Assembly: GCF_900109095.1 (NCBI RefSeq)
Contig: NZ_FNYZ01000001.1
Span: forward strand, 682,001 to 746,000
Direction of reading: 5' to 3'
From: Sphingobium sp. AP50
GTDB taxonomy: Bacteria; Pseudomonadota; Alphaproteobacteria; Sphingomonadales; Sphingomonadaceae
DNA length: 64,000 nt
The notes beneath the pieces were generated by a model. That model was not told the origin of the DNA and searched no databases. It was given only the letters and a program-made list of their open reading frames with translations. Below are positions 36,397 to 45,966 of the stretch, one piece after another (the first letter of the stretch is position 1; each line of letters begins with the position of its first letter). Made by a program: the position numbers and the translations under genes.

Positions 36397-38448
36397 TCAG
36401 CCTGCCCGCTGCTCTACCTTCTCGGGACGATCCAGCACCTCCCGAACCTTGGCGGCTAGGTCGCTGTAGCTGAAGGGCTTTGGCAGCAGGTCCACGCCCG
36501 CGTCCAGTCGGCCATGATGGACGATGGCGTCGCGGGCATAGCCGGTGGTGAACAGCGTGCGCAGACCGGGCTGGTGCGCGGACGCCGCGTTGGCCAGGTC
36601 GGCGCCGGTCATGCCGCCGGGCAGAACGACATCGGTGAAGAGCAAGTCGACCGGGCTTTCTGCTGCCTCCAGCGCGGCAAGCGCCGCAGCACCGTCGATG
36701 GCGGGCATGACCCGATAGCCCAGTTCACGCAGCACCTCGACCGAATAAGCACGGACATTGTCGTCATCCTCGCACAGCAGGATGGTTTCCCGCCCGCCGA
36801 TAACTGTTTTTGCGCGGCCGGGCGCCTCATCCTCATTCGCTGCGACATAGCCATGGTGACGAGGCAGATAGAGCAGGACGCTCGTGCCATGGCCGGGATC
36901 GGACTGGACGCGGACATGGCCGCCGGACTGTTTGATAAAGCCATAGACCATGGACAGGCCCAGCCCGGTGCCGCGCCCCACTTCCTTGGTGGTGAAAAAG
37001 GGCTCGATCGCATGGGCCAGCGTATCGGCATCCATGCCTTTCCCGGTATCGGTCATGGTGATCGCCAGATACTGACCCGGTGCAATATCGCTTTCTTCGG
37101 TGCCGATCACGACATTGTCGACCGCGATGGAAAGGCGACCACCGTCTGGCATCGCGTCCCGCGCATTGACCGCCAGGTTGAGTAGCGCATTCTCCATCTG
37201 GTTGACATCGACCTCGATGGTCCACGCATCCGGCGCGACCTTCGTTTCGACGGCGATGGTTTCGCCTAGCGTGTGCAACAGCAGATCGGACATGGCGGCC
37301 ACCAGGCGGGCGGGAGCTATCGGGCGGGGATCGAGCGGTTGTCGGCGGGAAAAGGCCAGTAGCCTCTGGGTCAGGATCGCCGCGCGTTCGGCCCCCGCCA
37401 TGGCCCGGTCCGCCATGCGCCGCAGCCGCTCGTCGGTATGGGGCAATGCGCGCCGGAGCAGGTCCAGATTGCCGGTCACGATCTGGAGCAGATTGTTGAA
37501 ATCATGCGCGACCCCGCCGGTGAGTTGGCCCAGCGTTTCCATCTTCTGCGCCTGACGCAGGGCCGATTCCGCGTCAGCCAGCGCGAGGGCATGGGCGCGA
37601 TGTTCCGTCACATCGCGGGCAACGCAATAGATCAGGTCGCCTTCGGGTACGGCCGTCCAGCTGAACGTGCGGTAGCTGCCATCCTTGGCGCGGAACCGGT
37701 TGTCGAAACGCAGCACTGGCTGGCCGTGGGCCAGATCGTCGATCCGCTCGCGGGTGGCCGACACATCGTCGAGATGCTCCATCCATTGCGACGTATGGCC
37801 GATCAGTTCCTCTTCGCTCCAACCCAATATGTCCGTCCAGGCCGGACTGGCGGCGATCCAGACGCCTGCCGTGTCGGCGATCAGGAACGGATCGCGGGCC
37901 AGCGCCCATAGCCGGTTGCGGTCGGCCAGCATGGCCCGCTCGGCCAATACGCGCTTGGTCGTCTCACTGACGATGCACAGCACGCCACCGATCGATCCGT
38001 CGGCTTCGAACACGGGCGAATAGCTGATATCGAAATAGACGTCCTCGCCGCGTCCGCCATCCCGCTCGATATAGAAAGGGCGGTCCTTGGCATGGAATGT
38101 CTCGCCCGTTTCGCGCACGGATTGCAGCAACGGGCCAAGATCGTCCCATAATTCGGCCCAGCCCTCCCGACCTGCCCGCCCCAGGACGTGGGGATGCTTG
38201 TCGCCGATCGTGGGGGCATAGGCTTCATTATAAAGCGCGCAAAAATCCGGGCCCCAGAAAAGCACGATTTCGGCCTTGGACGACAGCATCATGCGCACGG
38301 TCGATACTAGCGCAGGCGACCATTGATTGACCGGGCCGAGCGGCGATGGCGCATCGATGGCGGCGGTCAGGGCGCCCAGTGGCCCCTGCGCTGCGATCAT
38401 CGCGGCTGTGCCTGTTGGCGCGCTGGTCATCGACATATCCTGCTTCAT
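36397..38448 (-). CDS. Hybrid histidine kinase with PAS domains and C-terminal receiver
   Basis: 683 residues, no membrane segment. An N-terminal GAF/PAS-like domain (about 35-165: [22 protein letters not shown]), a PAS domain (about 175-290: [17 protein letters not shown]), HisKA with His315 ([14 protein letters not shown]), an ATPase domain with [15 protein letters not shown] (N box), DTGKGM (G1) and [14 protein letters not shown] (G2), and a receiver with phospho-acceptor Asp606 ([10 protein letters not shown]). This soluble arrangement resembles blue-light or redox PAS kinases with self-contained receivers, though no LOV cysteine is seen. Output partner unknown. Confidence 0.92.
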   Translation of the reverse strand: MKQDMSMTSAPTGTAAMIAAQGPLGALTAAIDAPSPLGPVNQWSPALVSTVRMMLSSKAEIVLFWGPDFCALYNEAYAPTIGDKHPHVLGRAGREGWAELWDDLGPLLQSVRETGETFHAKDRPFYIERDGGRGEDVYFDISYSPVFEADGSIGGVLCIVSETTKRVLAERAMLADRNRLWALARDPFLIADTAGVWIAASPAWTDILGWSEEELIGHTSQWMEHLDDVSATRERIDDLAHGQPVLRFDNRFRAKDGSYRTFSWTAVPEGDLIYCVARDVTEHRAHALALADAESALRQAQKMETLGQLTGGVAHDFNNLLQIVTGNLDLLRRALPHTDERLRRMADRAMAGAERAAILTQRLLAFSRRQPLDPRPIAPARLVAAMSDLLLHTLGETIAVETKVAPDAWTIEVDVNQMENALLNLAVNARDAMPDGGRLSIAVDNVVIGTEESDIAPGQYLAITMTDTGKGMDADTLAHAIEPFFTTKEVGRGTGLGLSMVYGFIKQSGGHVRVQSDPGHGTSVLLYLPRHHGYVAANEDEAPGRAKTVIGGRETILLCEDDDNVRAYSVEVLRELGYRVMPAIDGAAALAALEAAESPVDLLFTDVVLPGGMTGADLANAASAHQPGLRTLFTTGYARDAIVHHGRLDAGVDLLPKPFSYSDLAAKVREVLDRPEKVEQRAG

Positions 38449-38554
38449 ACCCTGTCAGTCAGATACGCATCGGCTGATCTTTGTATCCCCGGCTAGCCTT
38501 TCCTTGGACCCTTTGTCCATGTCCGATGGCTTGAAAAGGACAGGGCTTGGGCGC

Positions 38555-39601
38555 ATGGACCGGGCCATGAGTTCGACCGCATTTTCCCGCTCCGCGCGGC
38601 CCGCCGCTATCGCCCGCTGGCTGCTCATCGTGGCCTTTCTGGTCTTTTGCATGGTGGTGGTGGGAGGCATCACCCGGTTGACCGAATCCGGCCTGTCGAT
38701 CACCCAGTGGAAGCCGATTACGGGCGCCATCCCGCCGCTGACGCGCGACCAGTGGATGGAGGCGTTTCGCCTCTATCAGCAAATTCCGGAATATCAGCAG
38801 TTGCGGCAGGGCATGACCCTGTCGGATTTCCAGTTCATTTTCTTCTGGGAATGGATGCACCGGCTGCTGGGGCGACTGATCGGCGTGGCTTTCGCGCTGC
38901 CGCTGATCTGGTTCGCGTGGAAGCGCGCCATTCCGGCGGGATATGGGCCGCGTCTGGTCGCGTTGCTGGCTTTGGGTGGGTTGCAGGGGGCGATCGGCTG
39001 GTGGATGGTCAAGTCCGGCCTGTCGGTGCGGACCGATGTCAGCCATTATCGGCTGGCGGTGCATTTGCTGACCGCACTGTTCATCATCGGCGGGCTGATC
39101 TGGACCGCGTTGGATCTGTTTGTGCTGGCCCGCTCTTCACGCGCGAAACCGGCAATATTGCGCCCCTTCGCGCTGGTCGTGCTGCTGGTGCTGATGGTGC
39201 AACTGATGCTGGGGGCCTTTACCGCCGGGCTGGATGCGGGCTATGTTTCCAGCACCTGGCCGCTGATGAACGATCATTTCGTGCCGGAGGGGATTAGCTG
39301 GATGGGATCGCTCTGGGCGACCGTCTCGTCCGATCCCTATCTCGTCCACTTCCTGCATCGCTGGTGGGCCTGGGTCGCGGCGGTCGCGCTGTTCATACTG
39401 GCGCGCCGGGCGAAGCGGGCGGGGCAGCGCGGTGCGTCGATTGCGATACAGGCCGCACTGGGCACGCAGATATTGCTGGGCATCGCCACCGTTATCAGCG
39501 GTATCGCCCTGCCGCTCGCCGTGCTGCATCAGGCGGTTGGCGCGCTGGTCGTGGCCGCCGCCGCATGGGGCGCGCATGCCATCGGAGCGCGCCGGGCATG
39601 A
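38555..39601 (+). CDS. ctaA: Heme A synthase
   Basis: 348 residues from ATG 38555 (AAGGA about 14 bases upstream; 38519 and 38567 are alternatives). Converts heme O to heme A for aa3 oxidase in the inner membrane. Eight membrane helices; heme-ligand histidines in FFWEWMHRLLGR, DVSHYRLAVH, VHFLHRWWAW and AVLHQAVGA; the VVVGGITRLTESGLSITQWKP motif in the first periplasmic loop contains the conserved Glu. Overlaps the following gene by 4 bases (ATGA). The alphaproteobacterial (COX15) type. Confidence 0.95.
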   Translation: MDRAMSSTAFSRSARPAAIARWLLIVAFLVFCMVVVGGITRLTESGLSITQWKPITGAIPPLTRDQWMEAFRLYQQIPEYQQLRQGMTLSDFQFIFFWEWMHRLLGRLIGVAFALPLIWFAWKRAIPAGYGPRLVALLALGGLQGAIGWWMVKSGLSVRTDVSHYRLAVHLLTALFIIGGLIWTALDLFVLARSSRAKPAILRPFALVVLLVLMVQLMLGAFTAGLDAGYVSSTWPLMNDHFVPEGISWMGSLWATVSSDPYLVHFLHRWWAWVAAVALFILARRAKRAGQRGASIAIQAALGTQILLGIATVISGIALPLAVLHQAVGALVVAAAAWGAHAIGARRA

Positions 39602-40380
39602 AAATGGTCTTCGCCCTCGCATCGCTCGCTATCGCCGCTCCCGCTACGGCAGGGACTGTCGTGATCCCCTTTGCGCCGCCGGTCGACCATGCGCTGGTCT
39701 ATCGCATCGAACAGCATCGGCCGATCGCGGGCAAGGTCAGCGCCTTTACCGCCACACGCGACCTGCGCTTCGAGCGGACGGGGGAGGGCTATAGCGTCAC
39801 AGTAACCTTGCGGGCGATTGATACTGATGCGGCCACTGCGGGAGCCGTACCTTATCGCGCGGCCCTGGAACCGCTGGTCGGCATAGCCATGCGCTTCCGC
39901 CTGAATGACGCGGGCAAGATCGTGGCGGTCGATGATCTGGATGCGGTCTGGGCGAAGGTGCAGGCCGGTGTCGATTCCATGCTAGTCAGCGGGGACAGCG
40001 ACCGGCAGCGCGCGGCGAAGAATGTGCAGGCGCTGTTCGCCAGCCTCTCGCCGGAAGGACGGCTGGCGCTGCTGGCGGGCGAATTGCAGCCGCTCTTCCT
40101 GTTTGCCGCGAGCGATGTCGAGGATGGCGCGGGCCGGGGCGTTCGCACCGTTGCGGGATCGCCGCTGGTCCGACCGGTACCGGTGGAGGGCGCGCTGACG
40201 CTCGCCAAGCAGGACGGCAACGGACTGGATCTGGAGGAAAAGCTGGCGGGCGAGGGAGTGCAGGTGGCCATCCGCTATCATCTCTCGCGCGTCACCGGCC
40301 TTGTCGAAAATCAGGAACGCAGCCTGATCGCGGGTGGCCAGCCACTGGTCGAAAGCCGGAGCCTGACTCCGGCTAAATGA
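39598..40380 (+). CDS. Exported protein of unknown function, coupled to ctaA
   Basis: 260 residues from ATG 39598, whose codon overlaps the ctaA stop. Signal peptide MKMVFALASLAIAAPATAG with cleavage near residue 19. The mature part has no cysteine, no obvious domain and reads like a beta-rich periplasmic protein (VYRIEQHRPIAGK, FERTGEGYSVTVTLRAID, AIRYHLSRVTGLVENQERSL-type strands). Translational coupling to heme A synthase may mean a role in oxidase assembly, but that is only positional. Confidence 0.75.
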   Translation: MKMVFALASLAIAAPATAGTVVIPFAPPVDHALVYRIEQHRPIAGKVSAFTATRDLRFERTGEGYSVTVTLRAIDTDAATAGAVPYRAALEPLVGIAMRFRLNDAGKIVAVDDLDAVWAKVQAGVDSMLVSGDSDRQRAAKNVQALFASLSPEGRLALLAGELQPLFLFAASDVEDGAGRGVRTVAGSPLVRPVPVEGALTLAKQDGNGLDLEEKLAGEGVQVAIRYHLSRVTGLVENQERSLIAGGQPLVESRSLTPAK

Positions 40381-40433
40381 GGCGTTCATCAGGCATGGTA
40401 TTATTTTACCCGTCGTGAAACGCGCCGAATCTC

Positions 40434-40527
40434 TTGACTTCGCGGGGTGCAGTCGTCATTAGCGCCCCACTTCCGGACGTCGGCAACGGCGTCCGGTTTC
40501 ATTTTTTCATTCTGGAGTATTGGCACC
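40434..40527 (+). promoter_or_regulatory. rplM promoter and leader with attenuator-like hairpin
   Basis: TTGACT (40434-40439) and a weak -10 near 40457 give a promoter. The leader then contains CCGGACG (40473-40479) pairing with CGTCCGG (40490-40496), followed directly by TTTCATTTTTTC, a full intrinsic terminator about 20 bases before the rplM ribosome-binding site. Confidence 0.55.
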
Positions 40528-41007
40528 ATGAAGGCGCTGATGAAGACCACCAAGCCGGCAACCCCGGCAACGGTCGAAAAGAAGTGGATCCTGATCGACG
40601 CCGAAGGCCTCGTCGTGGGCCGTCTCGCTTCGACCGTCGCGAATATCCTGCGCGGCAAGCACAAGACCAGCTTCACGCCCCACGTCGATTGCGGTGACAA
40701 TGTCATCATCATCAACGCTGGCAAGGTGAAGTTCACCGGTCGCAAGCTGACCGACAAGGTGTACTACAAGCACACCGGTTATGCCGGCGGCATCAAGGAA
40801 ACCACCCCCCAGAAGATTCTGGAAGGCCGTTTCCCCGAGCGCGTCCTGGAAAAGGCCGTCGAGCGTATGATCCCCCGTGGTCCGCTGGGCCGTCAGCAGA
40901 TGCGCAACCTGCGCATTTTCGCCGGCGCCGAGCACGCCCATGAAGCCCAGAACCCCGAAGTGCTCGACTTCGCGTCGCGCAACCGCAAGAACAAGGTGGG
41001 TGCATAA
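40528..41007 (+). CDS. rplM: 50S ribosomal protein L13
   Basis: 159 residues from ATG 40528 (TCTGGAG upstream). [59 protein letters not shown] (shown here in two parts of the family signature) and [16 protein letters not shown] are characteristic. A short N-terminal extension ([15 protein letters not shown]) precedes the core. Its stop overlaps the rpsI start (TAATG). Confidence 0.97.
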   Translation: MKALMKTTKPATPATVEKKWILIDAEGLVVGRLASTVANILRGKHKTSFTPHVDCGDNVIIINAGKVKFTGRKLTDKVYYKHTGYAGGIKETTPQKILEGRFPERVLEKAVERMIPRGPLGRQQMRNLRIFAGAEHAHEAQNPEVLDFASRNRKNKVGA

Positions 41008-41549
41008 TGACCGATAACCGCCAGTCTCTGTCCGACCTCGCGGCGATCGCCGCTGAAGCCGCTGCCGCTCCGGTTGCCGCTGCTCCGGTTTCGGACGCCG
41101 TCGACGCGCCCGTCGCTCCGGTTCAGCCCTCGGCTCCGCTGCGCGCCCAGGAAATCGACGGTCTCGGCCGTGCCTATGCCACCGGCCGTCGTAAGGATGC
41201 CGTGGCCCGCGTGTGGGTGAAGCCCGGCACCGGCAAGATCACGGTCAACGGCCGCGATCAGGAAATCTACTTTGCCCGTCCGACCCTGCGTCTGGTGATC
41301 AACCAGCCGTTCGGCGTGACCGAGCGTGAAGGTCAGTATGACGTGATCGCCACTGTCAAGGGTGGTGGTCTGTCGGGTCAGGCCGGCGCCGTGAAGCACG
41401 GCATCGCCCAGGCGCTGACCAAGTATGAGCCTGCCCTGCGCAGCGCGGTCAAGGCCGAAGGCTTCCTGACCCGCGACAGCCGCGTTGTCGAACGTAAGAA
41501 GTACGGCAAGGCGAAGGCACGCAAGAGCTTCCAGTTCTCTAAGCGCTGA
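41007..41549 (+). CDS. rpsI: 30S ribosomal protein S9 with Ala/Pro-rich N-terminal extension
   Basis: 180 residues, about 50 more than the E. coli protein. Core from residue 53: [48 protein letters not shown] (family signature) and the [18 protein letters not shown]-terminus whose last residues reach the P-site tRNA. The extension is Ala/Pro/Val-rich with acidic residues and has no known function. Followed by a clear terminator. Confidence 0.97.
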   Translation: MTDNRQSLSDLAAIAAEAAAAPVAAAPVSDAVDAPVAPVQPSAPLRAQEIDGLGRAYATGRRKDAVARVWVKPGTGKITVNGRDQEIYFARPTLRLVINQPFGVTEREGQYDVIATVKGGGLSGQAGAVKHGIAQALTKYEPALRSAVKAEGFLTRDSRVVERKKYGKAKARKSFQFSKR

Positions 41550-41576
41550 GTTTCTTCGGAACAGCGAAAACAGAGA

Positions 41577-41603
41577 AGGGGCCGGTTTCCGGTCCCTTTT
41601 TTG
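41577..41603 (+). terminator. rplM-rpsI terminator
   Basis: GGGGCCGG (41578-41585) pairs with CCGGTCCC (41589-41596) around a TTT loop and is followed by TTTTTTG. Confidence 0.85.
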
Positions 41604-41647
41604 TTGTCTTCGATCTTAAGCGCCTCCTTTGAAGGGGAGAGGCTCTG

Positions 41648-42541
41648 TCAGGAAGCAGGCACCGCTACTTCAATCGCGCCTGCTGCGATCTTCACTGTGA
41701 CCGGCGTCTTGGCCAGCACCTCGCCGTCGATGGAGATACGCTGGCGCGGTTTGGTTTTGATGCGGAAGGATTTGCCGTGAAATTCCTCCGTATGGGCGTC
41801 GCGGTCGCGCAGTTTGAAGAATTTGGCGTACCAGTCCCAGGCAAGGCGCGGCTTGCTGCGGCCGACCACGGCCTGCACCACGATCTCGCCCGTATCGACG
41901 GCGGCATTGTCGGATAGCTCCACCCCGCCATGATAGGGGCCGTTGAGGATGCGCACCTCGGTCGACCACATCCGCCGTGCATTCTGGCCGTCGTCGATCG
42001 TCAGGCGAAAGGCGCGGAAGCCGACCGAGCATTTGACCGCCCAGAGCAGATAGCCAATCCGCCCCAGATAGCGCTTCAGCTTATGCGGCACGGTGCGGCC
42101 GATCATGGGCGACAGGCCCAGCGAGGCGGCGTTGACGAAATAATCATCGTCAATCATGCCCAGGTCTACGCGACGGCGCTGGCCGTTGGCGATCGCCTGC
42201 ATCGCACCGTCCAGATCGAGCGGGAGGCCGAGCGTGCGGGCGAAGCTGTTGGCGGTGCCGAGCGGCAGCACGCCGAACACGCAGTCTTTGCCGACCAGTT
42301 CGTCCACCGTGCCGGACATGGAGCCATCGCCGCCACCCACGATCACCATCGGCGCGCCGCTTGCCACCGCGGCGCGGACAGTCGCGGCCATCTTCTCCGG
42401 CTCTTCCACCGCATGCGCCTCGATCAGGCGGACGCCGGCCGCTTCCAGCCCGTCCCGGACCTGGGCAAACATGTCCTGTCCGCGGCGGCTATGGGCGTTG
42501 ACGACGAGGATGGCTTCCTTGGGCAGGGGTTTCGTTTCCAT
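41648..42541 (-). CDS. Diacylglycerol/sphingosine kinase-like lipid kinase (YegS/DgkA-type)
   Basis: 297 residues. Nucleotide-binding block VIVGGGDGSMSGTVDEL (GGDG motif), VLPLGTANSFARTLGLP, and the C-terminal beta-sandwich with DGEVLAKTPVTV. Members phosphorylate diacylglycerol, sphingoid bases or similar lipids. Divergent from the phosphoesterase at 42612 with 70 bases between. In sphingolipid-containing bacteria such a kinase may act on sphingoid bases; this is inference. Confidence 0.88.
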   Translation of the reverse strand: METKPLPKEAILVVNAHSRRGQDMFAQVRDGLEAAGVRLIEAHAVEEPEKMAATVRAAVASGAPMVIVGGGDGSMSGTVDELVGKDCVFGVLPLGTANSFARTLGLPLDLDGAMQAIANGQRRRVDLGMIDDDYFVNAASLGLSPMIGRTVPHKLKRYLGRIGYLLWAVKCSVGFRAFRLTIDDGQNARRMWSTEVRILNGPYHGGVELSDNAAVDTGEIVVQAVVGRSKPRLAWDWYAKFFKLRDRDAHTEEFHGKSFRIKTKPRQRISIDGEVLAKTPVTVKIAAGAIEVAVPAS

Positions 42542-42611
42542 GCCGCAATAACTCCGCGCGAGGGATTCGGGTCCGACGGGAAACCATATCGCGTGGATTC
42601 GTTACTCCGGC

Positions 42612-43493
42612 ATGGCTCGCATCGCACATCTTTCCGACATTCACTTTGGCGCCAATGATCAGCGGATCGTGGACGCCGCCACCGCCTGGCTGGAGGAGCG
42701 GCGGCCCGATCTGGTCGTGATCAGCGGGGATTTTACCCAGCGGGCGCGGGTCGAGCAGTTCCGGCAGGCGGCTGGCTGGCTGGGGCGGCTGCATGCTGCG
42801 GGCCTCAGGACGCTGGTCGTGCCGGGCAATCATGACGTGCCGCTCTATGATGTGGTGCGGCGCTTTGGCGCGCCGCTCGATCGCTACAAACGCTATATCA
42901 GCCATGACCTCTGCCCTTTTTACGAGGATCGGGAGGTGGCGATACTGGGCCTGAACACCGCGCGGTCGCTGACGATCAAGGACGGGCGGATCAACCATGC
43001 GCAGATGGATTTGCTGCGCGACCGCTTTGCCCAGGTGCAGCCGGACAAGACCCGCATTCTCGTGACCCATCATCCGCTCTTTTCCATGCCGATCGGCAAG
43101 GGGAATGAATGGAGCGAGGCGGTGGGCCAGCATGAGGATGCGGTGCGAGCGGCTTGCGAAGCGGGGGTGCATGTAGCGCTGGCCGGGCATTTCCATCGCA
43201 CCTATGCCGAGGCGGCGCAGAAGATGGTGGAGCATAGCGGCGGGGCGCTGGTGATACAGGCGGGCACCGCGACCTCCACCCGGCTGCGCAATGCCGAACC
43301 CCAGAGCTTCAACTGGCTGCATGTCCGGCGCAATAACGAGATGGAATTGCAGGTGATCGTGTGGGACGGCGCGGCTTTCCGCCGGGCGAGCCATGTCGAA
43401 TATCGGCATGGCGAGGCGGGCTGGGCATCGCGCGACATGGTGGATGCGCCGACGGTGGGAGAGGTCACGGCCCCGCAAAGGAGCAGGGCGTGA
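42612..43493 (+). CDS. Calcineurin-like metallophosphoesterase
   Basis: 293 residues. All five metal motifs of the family are present: HLSDIHFG (6-13), ISGDFT, VVPGNHDVPLYD, VTHHPLF and AGHFHRTYAE. This order fits class III cyclic nucleotide or UDP-diacylglucosamine-like phosphoesterases. Divergent from the lipid kinase. The natural substrate is unknown; the pairing with a lipid kinase makes a phospholipid-related role possible. Confidence 0.9.
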   Translation: MARIAHLSDIHFGANDQRIVDAATAWLEERRPDLVVISGDFTQRARVEQFRQAAGWLGRLHAAGLRTLVVPGNHDVPLYDVVRRFGAPLDRYKRYISHDLCPFYEDREVAILGLNTARSLTIKDGRINHAQMDLLRDRFAQVQPDKTRILVTHHPLFSMPIGKGNEWSEAVGQHEDAVRAACEAGVHVALAGHFHRTYAEAAQKMVEHSGGALVIQAGTATSTRLRNAEPQSFNWLHVRRNNEMELQVIVWDGAAFRRASHVEYRHGEAGWASRDMVDAPTVGEVTAPQRSRA

Positions 43494-43595
43494 AATAGGA
43501 AATCGCGCGCTTAACTTCGCACATTTCCCGCAAGTTTCGACATTTCATAACCCATGTTGGAAATTATCGTGCGAGCGACGGCGGGGGTGGGGTGG

Positions 43596-43830
43596 CTGAC
43601 GATAGGAAAGAACGTCGGCCATAATATCCTGTCCCCTTCATCGTAGGACAGCGGCCGTGGCGATTGTGCTTTGGGTGCAGGGCCGCTAGGGAAGCAGCCA
43701 TTCGTATGGACCCGGTGAAATTCCGGGTGGCTATTCCGGCCGCCGATCCGCCGGACAACGTATGTCGCCCAGTGATATTGCCGCGCCCCGCTGCGGTCTT
43801 CCCCGCGACAATCGTCGGTTACTCCTCATC
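43596..43830 (+). promoter_or_regulatory. Structured leader of the SulP transporter gene (candidate cis-regulatory RNA)
   Basis: CTGACG (43596) and CATAAT (43620), 18 bases apart, suggest a promoter; the leader is then about 200 bases. It can fold as GCGGCC(43651 region)/GGCCGC(43681-43686), then GGAA..AGCCA (43690-43700) with TGGCT.TTCC (43728-43737) enclosing CCCGG(43711-43715)/CCGGG(43723-43727) with loop TGAAATT, then CCGGC/GCCGG (43737-43755). The core GGTGAAATTCC recalls, but does not complete, a cobalamin-type motif. Confidence 0.4.
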
Positions 43831-45312
43831 ATGAACAATATCACCCTTTCACGCTATCGCGCCGAATGGTTCAGCGGCGCGGTCAATGCCCGGCGCGACA
43901 TTCTCGCCGGGATGGTCGGCACCTTTGCCCTGATCCCGGAAGTCATCGCCTTTTCCTTCGTCGCCGGGATCGATCCCGAAGTCGGCCTGTTTGCCTCCTT
44001 CATCATCGGCATCGTCATCGCCTTTGCCGGTGGCCGTCCGGCCATGATTTCCGGCGCGGCGGGATCGGTCGCGCTGGTCGCAGCGGCGCTGGTCCATGCC
44101 CATGGGCTGCAATATCTGCTCGCCGCCACGGTGCTGGCCGGCCTGTTCCAGATTATGTTCGGCCTGATGAAGCTGGACGTGCTGATGCGCTTCGTGTCGC
44201 GATCGGTGCGGACCGGCTTCGTCAATGCGCTGGCCATTCTGATCTTTTCGGCGCAGGTGCCACAGATGCTGGACGTGAGCTGGCACAGCTATGCGATGAT
44301 CGCGGGCGGGCTGGCGATCATCTATCTGGTGCCGCGCATCACCACGGCCATCCCGTCACCGCTAATCTGCATCCTGGTGCTGACCGGGATCAGCATCGCC
44401 TTTCCGATGCCGATCCACACCATTGCCGATCTTGGCCGCCTGCCGTCTTCGCTGCCCTCCTTCGCTTGGCCGATGGTGCCGTTCGACTGGCAGACGCTGC
44501 GCATCGTCGCGCCCTATGCGCTGGCCATGGCGGCGGTGGGCCTGCTGGAATCGATGATGACCGCCAGCGTGGTCGACGACCTGACCGAAACCACCAGTAT
44601 AAAGGCGCGCGAATGTACCGGGCTGGGACTCGCCAATGTCGCGGCGGGCCTGTTCGGCGGCATCGCGGGATGCGGGATGATCGGGCAGACGGTCGGCAAT
44701 ATACGCTATGGTGGTCGCGGGCGCCTGTCGACGCTGGTCGCGGCGGTCTTCCTGCTGCTGGTGATGGTGCCGCTGCGGCCATGGGTCGCGCAGGTGCCGG
44801 TCGCGGCGCTGGTGGCGATCATGATCATGGTGTCGATCAGCACCTTTTCCTGGGGATCGATCCGCGATCTGGCCCGGCATCCCAAAGTGTCGGGCATCGT
44901 CATGGTCGCCACCGTCATCGTGACGGTCGCGACGCATGACCTGTCGGCGGGTGTCGCCGTGGGTGTGCTGCTGAGCGGTGTCTTCTTCGCGTTCAAGGTG
45001 ACGCGCCTGATGGACGTGCGCGCAAGCTATGACGCGGCGAGCGACACGCGGACCTATCACGTATCAGGCCAGATCTTCTTCGCCAGCGCCGATATCTTCG
45101 CCGACCGGTTCGATCTGCGCGACATGGCCCGGCATGTGCGGATCGACCTGACCGCCAGCCATTTATGGGACATCACGGCGGTTGGCGCGCTGGAGGAAGT
45201 CGTCACCCGGATGCGCCATCATGGCATCACGGTGGAGCTGATCGGCCTGAACGACGCCAGCGCCATATTGGTCGACCGGCTGGCACCGGGGGTGGGGGCG
45301 ACCATATCTTGA
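43831..45312 (+). CDS. SulP family anion transporter with STAS domain
   Basis: 493 residues from ATG 43831. About 11 membrane segments; NARRDILAGMVGTFALIPEVIAFSFVAG at the start, GGRPAMISGAAGSVALVAAAL, and the family block GLANVAAGLFGGIAGCGMIGQTVGNIRYGGRGRLST (shown in two parts). A C-terminal STAS domain (about 395-490: HVSGQIFFASADIF) follows. Substrate may be sulfate, bicarbonate or another anion; no partner enzyme is adjacent. A second SulP gene lies at 59104. Confidence 0.92.
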   Translation: MNNITLSRYRAEWFSGAVNARRDILAGMVGTFALIPEVIAFSFVAGIDPEVGLFASFIIGIVIAFAGGRPAMISGAAGSVALVAAALVHAHGLQYLLAATVLAGLFQIMFGLMKLDVLMRFVSRSVRTGFVNALAILIFSAQVPQMLDVSWHSYAMIAGGLAIIYLVPRITTAIPSPLICILVLTGISIAFPMPIHTIADLGRLPSSLPSFAWPMVPFDWQTLRIVAPYALAMAAVGLLESMMTASVVDDLTETTSIKARECTGLGLANVAAGLFGGIAGCGMIGQTVGNIRYGGRGRLSTLVAAVFLLLVMVPLRPWVAQVPVAALVAIMIMVSISTFSWGSIRDLARHPKVSGIVMVATVIVTVATHDLSAGVAVGVLLSGVFFAFKVTRLMDVRASYDAASDTRTYHVSGQIFFASADIFADRFDLRDMARHVRIDLTASHLWDITAVGALEEVVTRMRHHGITVELIGLNDASAILVDRLAPGVGATIS

Positions 45313-45333
45313 GTGGCGTGGCAATGCCGCATA

Positions 45334-45627
45334 TTATCCCGGTTCGCCAGACGCCCGATCTTCGCGGCCGTGCCATAGCCGCAGGATGATGATCCGCTCG
45401 CCCGCTATTTCGTAACGCATCTCATAATGGCCGATGATGATGCGGCGGACTTCGCGCGGGTTGTAGGTGTCGAGCCTTTCGCCAAGGCGGGGATAGTCGA
45501 TCAGGCGCGATGGTGCTCTGGCGAGGGTCTGGACGATGCGGGCGGCGGCATCGGGGGCGATGGGCTTCAGATGGTTGTGGAGGCGGACGAGGTCGGCGGT
45601 GGCCTTGCCGGTCCAGACGATTTTCAT
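45334..45627 (-). CDS. ParE/RelE-type toxin
   Basis: 97 residues. IVWTGKATADLVRLHNHL, AARIVQTLARAPSRLIDYPRLGER and the C-terminal EVRRIIIGHYEMRYEI-AGERIIILRLWHGRED are typical of the ParE branch, whose members inhibit gyrase. Starts inside the stop of the antitoxin gene (4-base overlap). Forms a complete type II pair with the upstream RHH gene. Confidence 0.9.
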   Translation of the reverse strand: MKIVWTGKATADLVRLHNHLKPIAPDAAARIVQTLARAPSRLIDYPRLGERLDTYNPREVRRIIIGHYEMRYEIAGERIIILRLWHGREDRASGEPG

Positions 45628-45890
45628 GCCTCTGGTGGTGGCAGGGGGCTGTCAGTGGACAGGCTATCCGCCCAGGCGCGGATCGCTGCATGATCGATCA
45701 CCCGGTCGGCATCGACATCGGCCAGCGCCTCCAGCGTCATCTGGTGATGCATTTCTTCCTGATCCACCCAGGCAGACAGCGCCTGTTTCATGATCCATCC
45801 GCGCGAGCGATCGAGCCGTGCAGCCAGGGCATCGACCTGATCGGCGAGATCGGTGGGGACATGGGCGGTGATGACGCGGGTGGCGGCCAT
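45624..45890 (-). CDS. RHH (CopG/ParD-type) antitoxin
   Basis: 88 residues from the start at 45890. The ribbon-helix-helix domain is at the N-terminus (TRVITAHVPTDLADQVDALAARLDRSRGWIMKQAL in two parts) and an acidic C-terminal part (EEMHHQMTLEALADVDADRVIDHA) binds the toxin. First gene of the pair; GATT-GA-AATC (about 45911-45920) upstream may be its operator. Confidence 0.88.
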   Translation of the reverse strand: MAATRVITAHVPTDLADQVDALAARLDRSRGWIMKQALSAWVDQEEMHHQMTLEALADVDADRVIDHAAIRAWADSLSTDSPLPPPEA

Positions 45891-45966
45891 GAGATGGGCT
45901 CCCAATCGGTTTGATTGAAATCTAATCCTTTGGCCGGTTGGGCACAAGTCGGCCGCGACGAAGGCG

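Noticed and set aside
43680..43755. Cobalamin riboswitch upstream of the SulP gene
   Set aside because: GGTGAAATTCC resembles part of the cobalamin core, but the CCCGCNACTGT block and the GCC...CTGCC closing elements are absent. Kept only as an unidentified structured leader.
45334..45890. ParE/RHH pair as a novel system
   Set aside because: It is an ordinary type II toxin-antitoxin pair with standard overlap and motifs.
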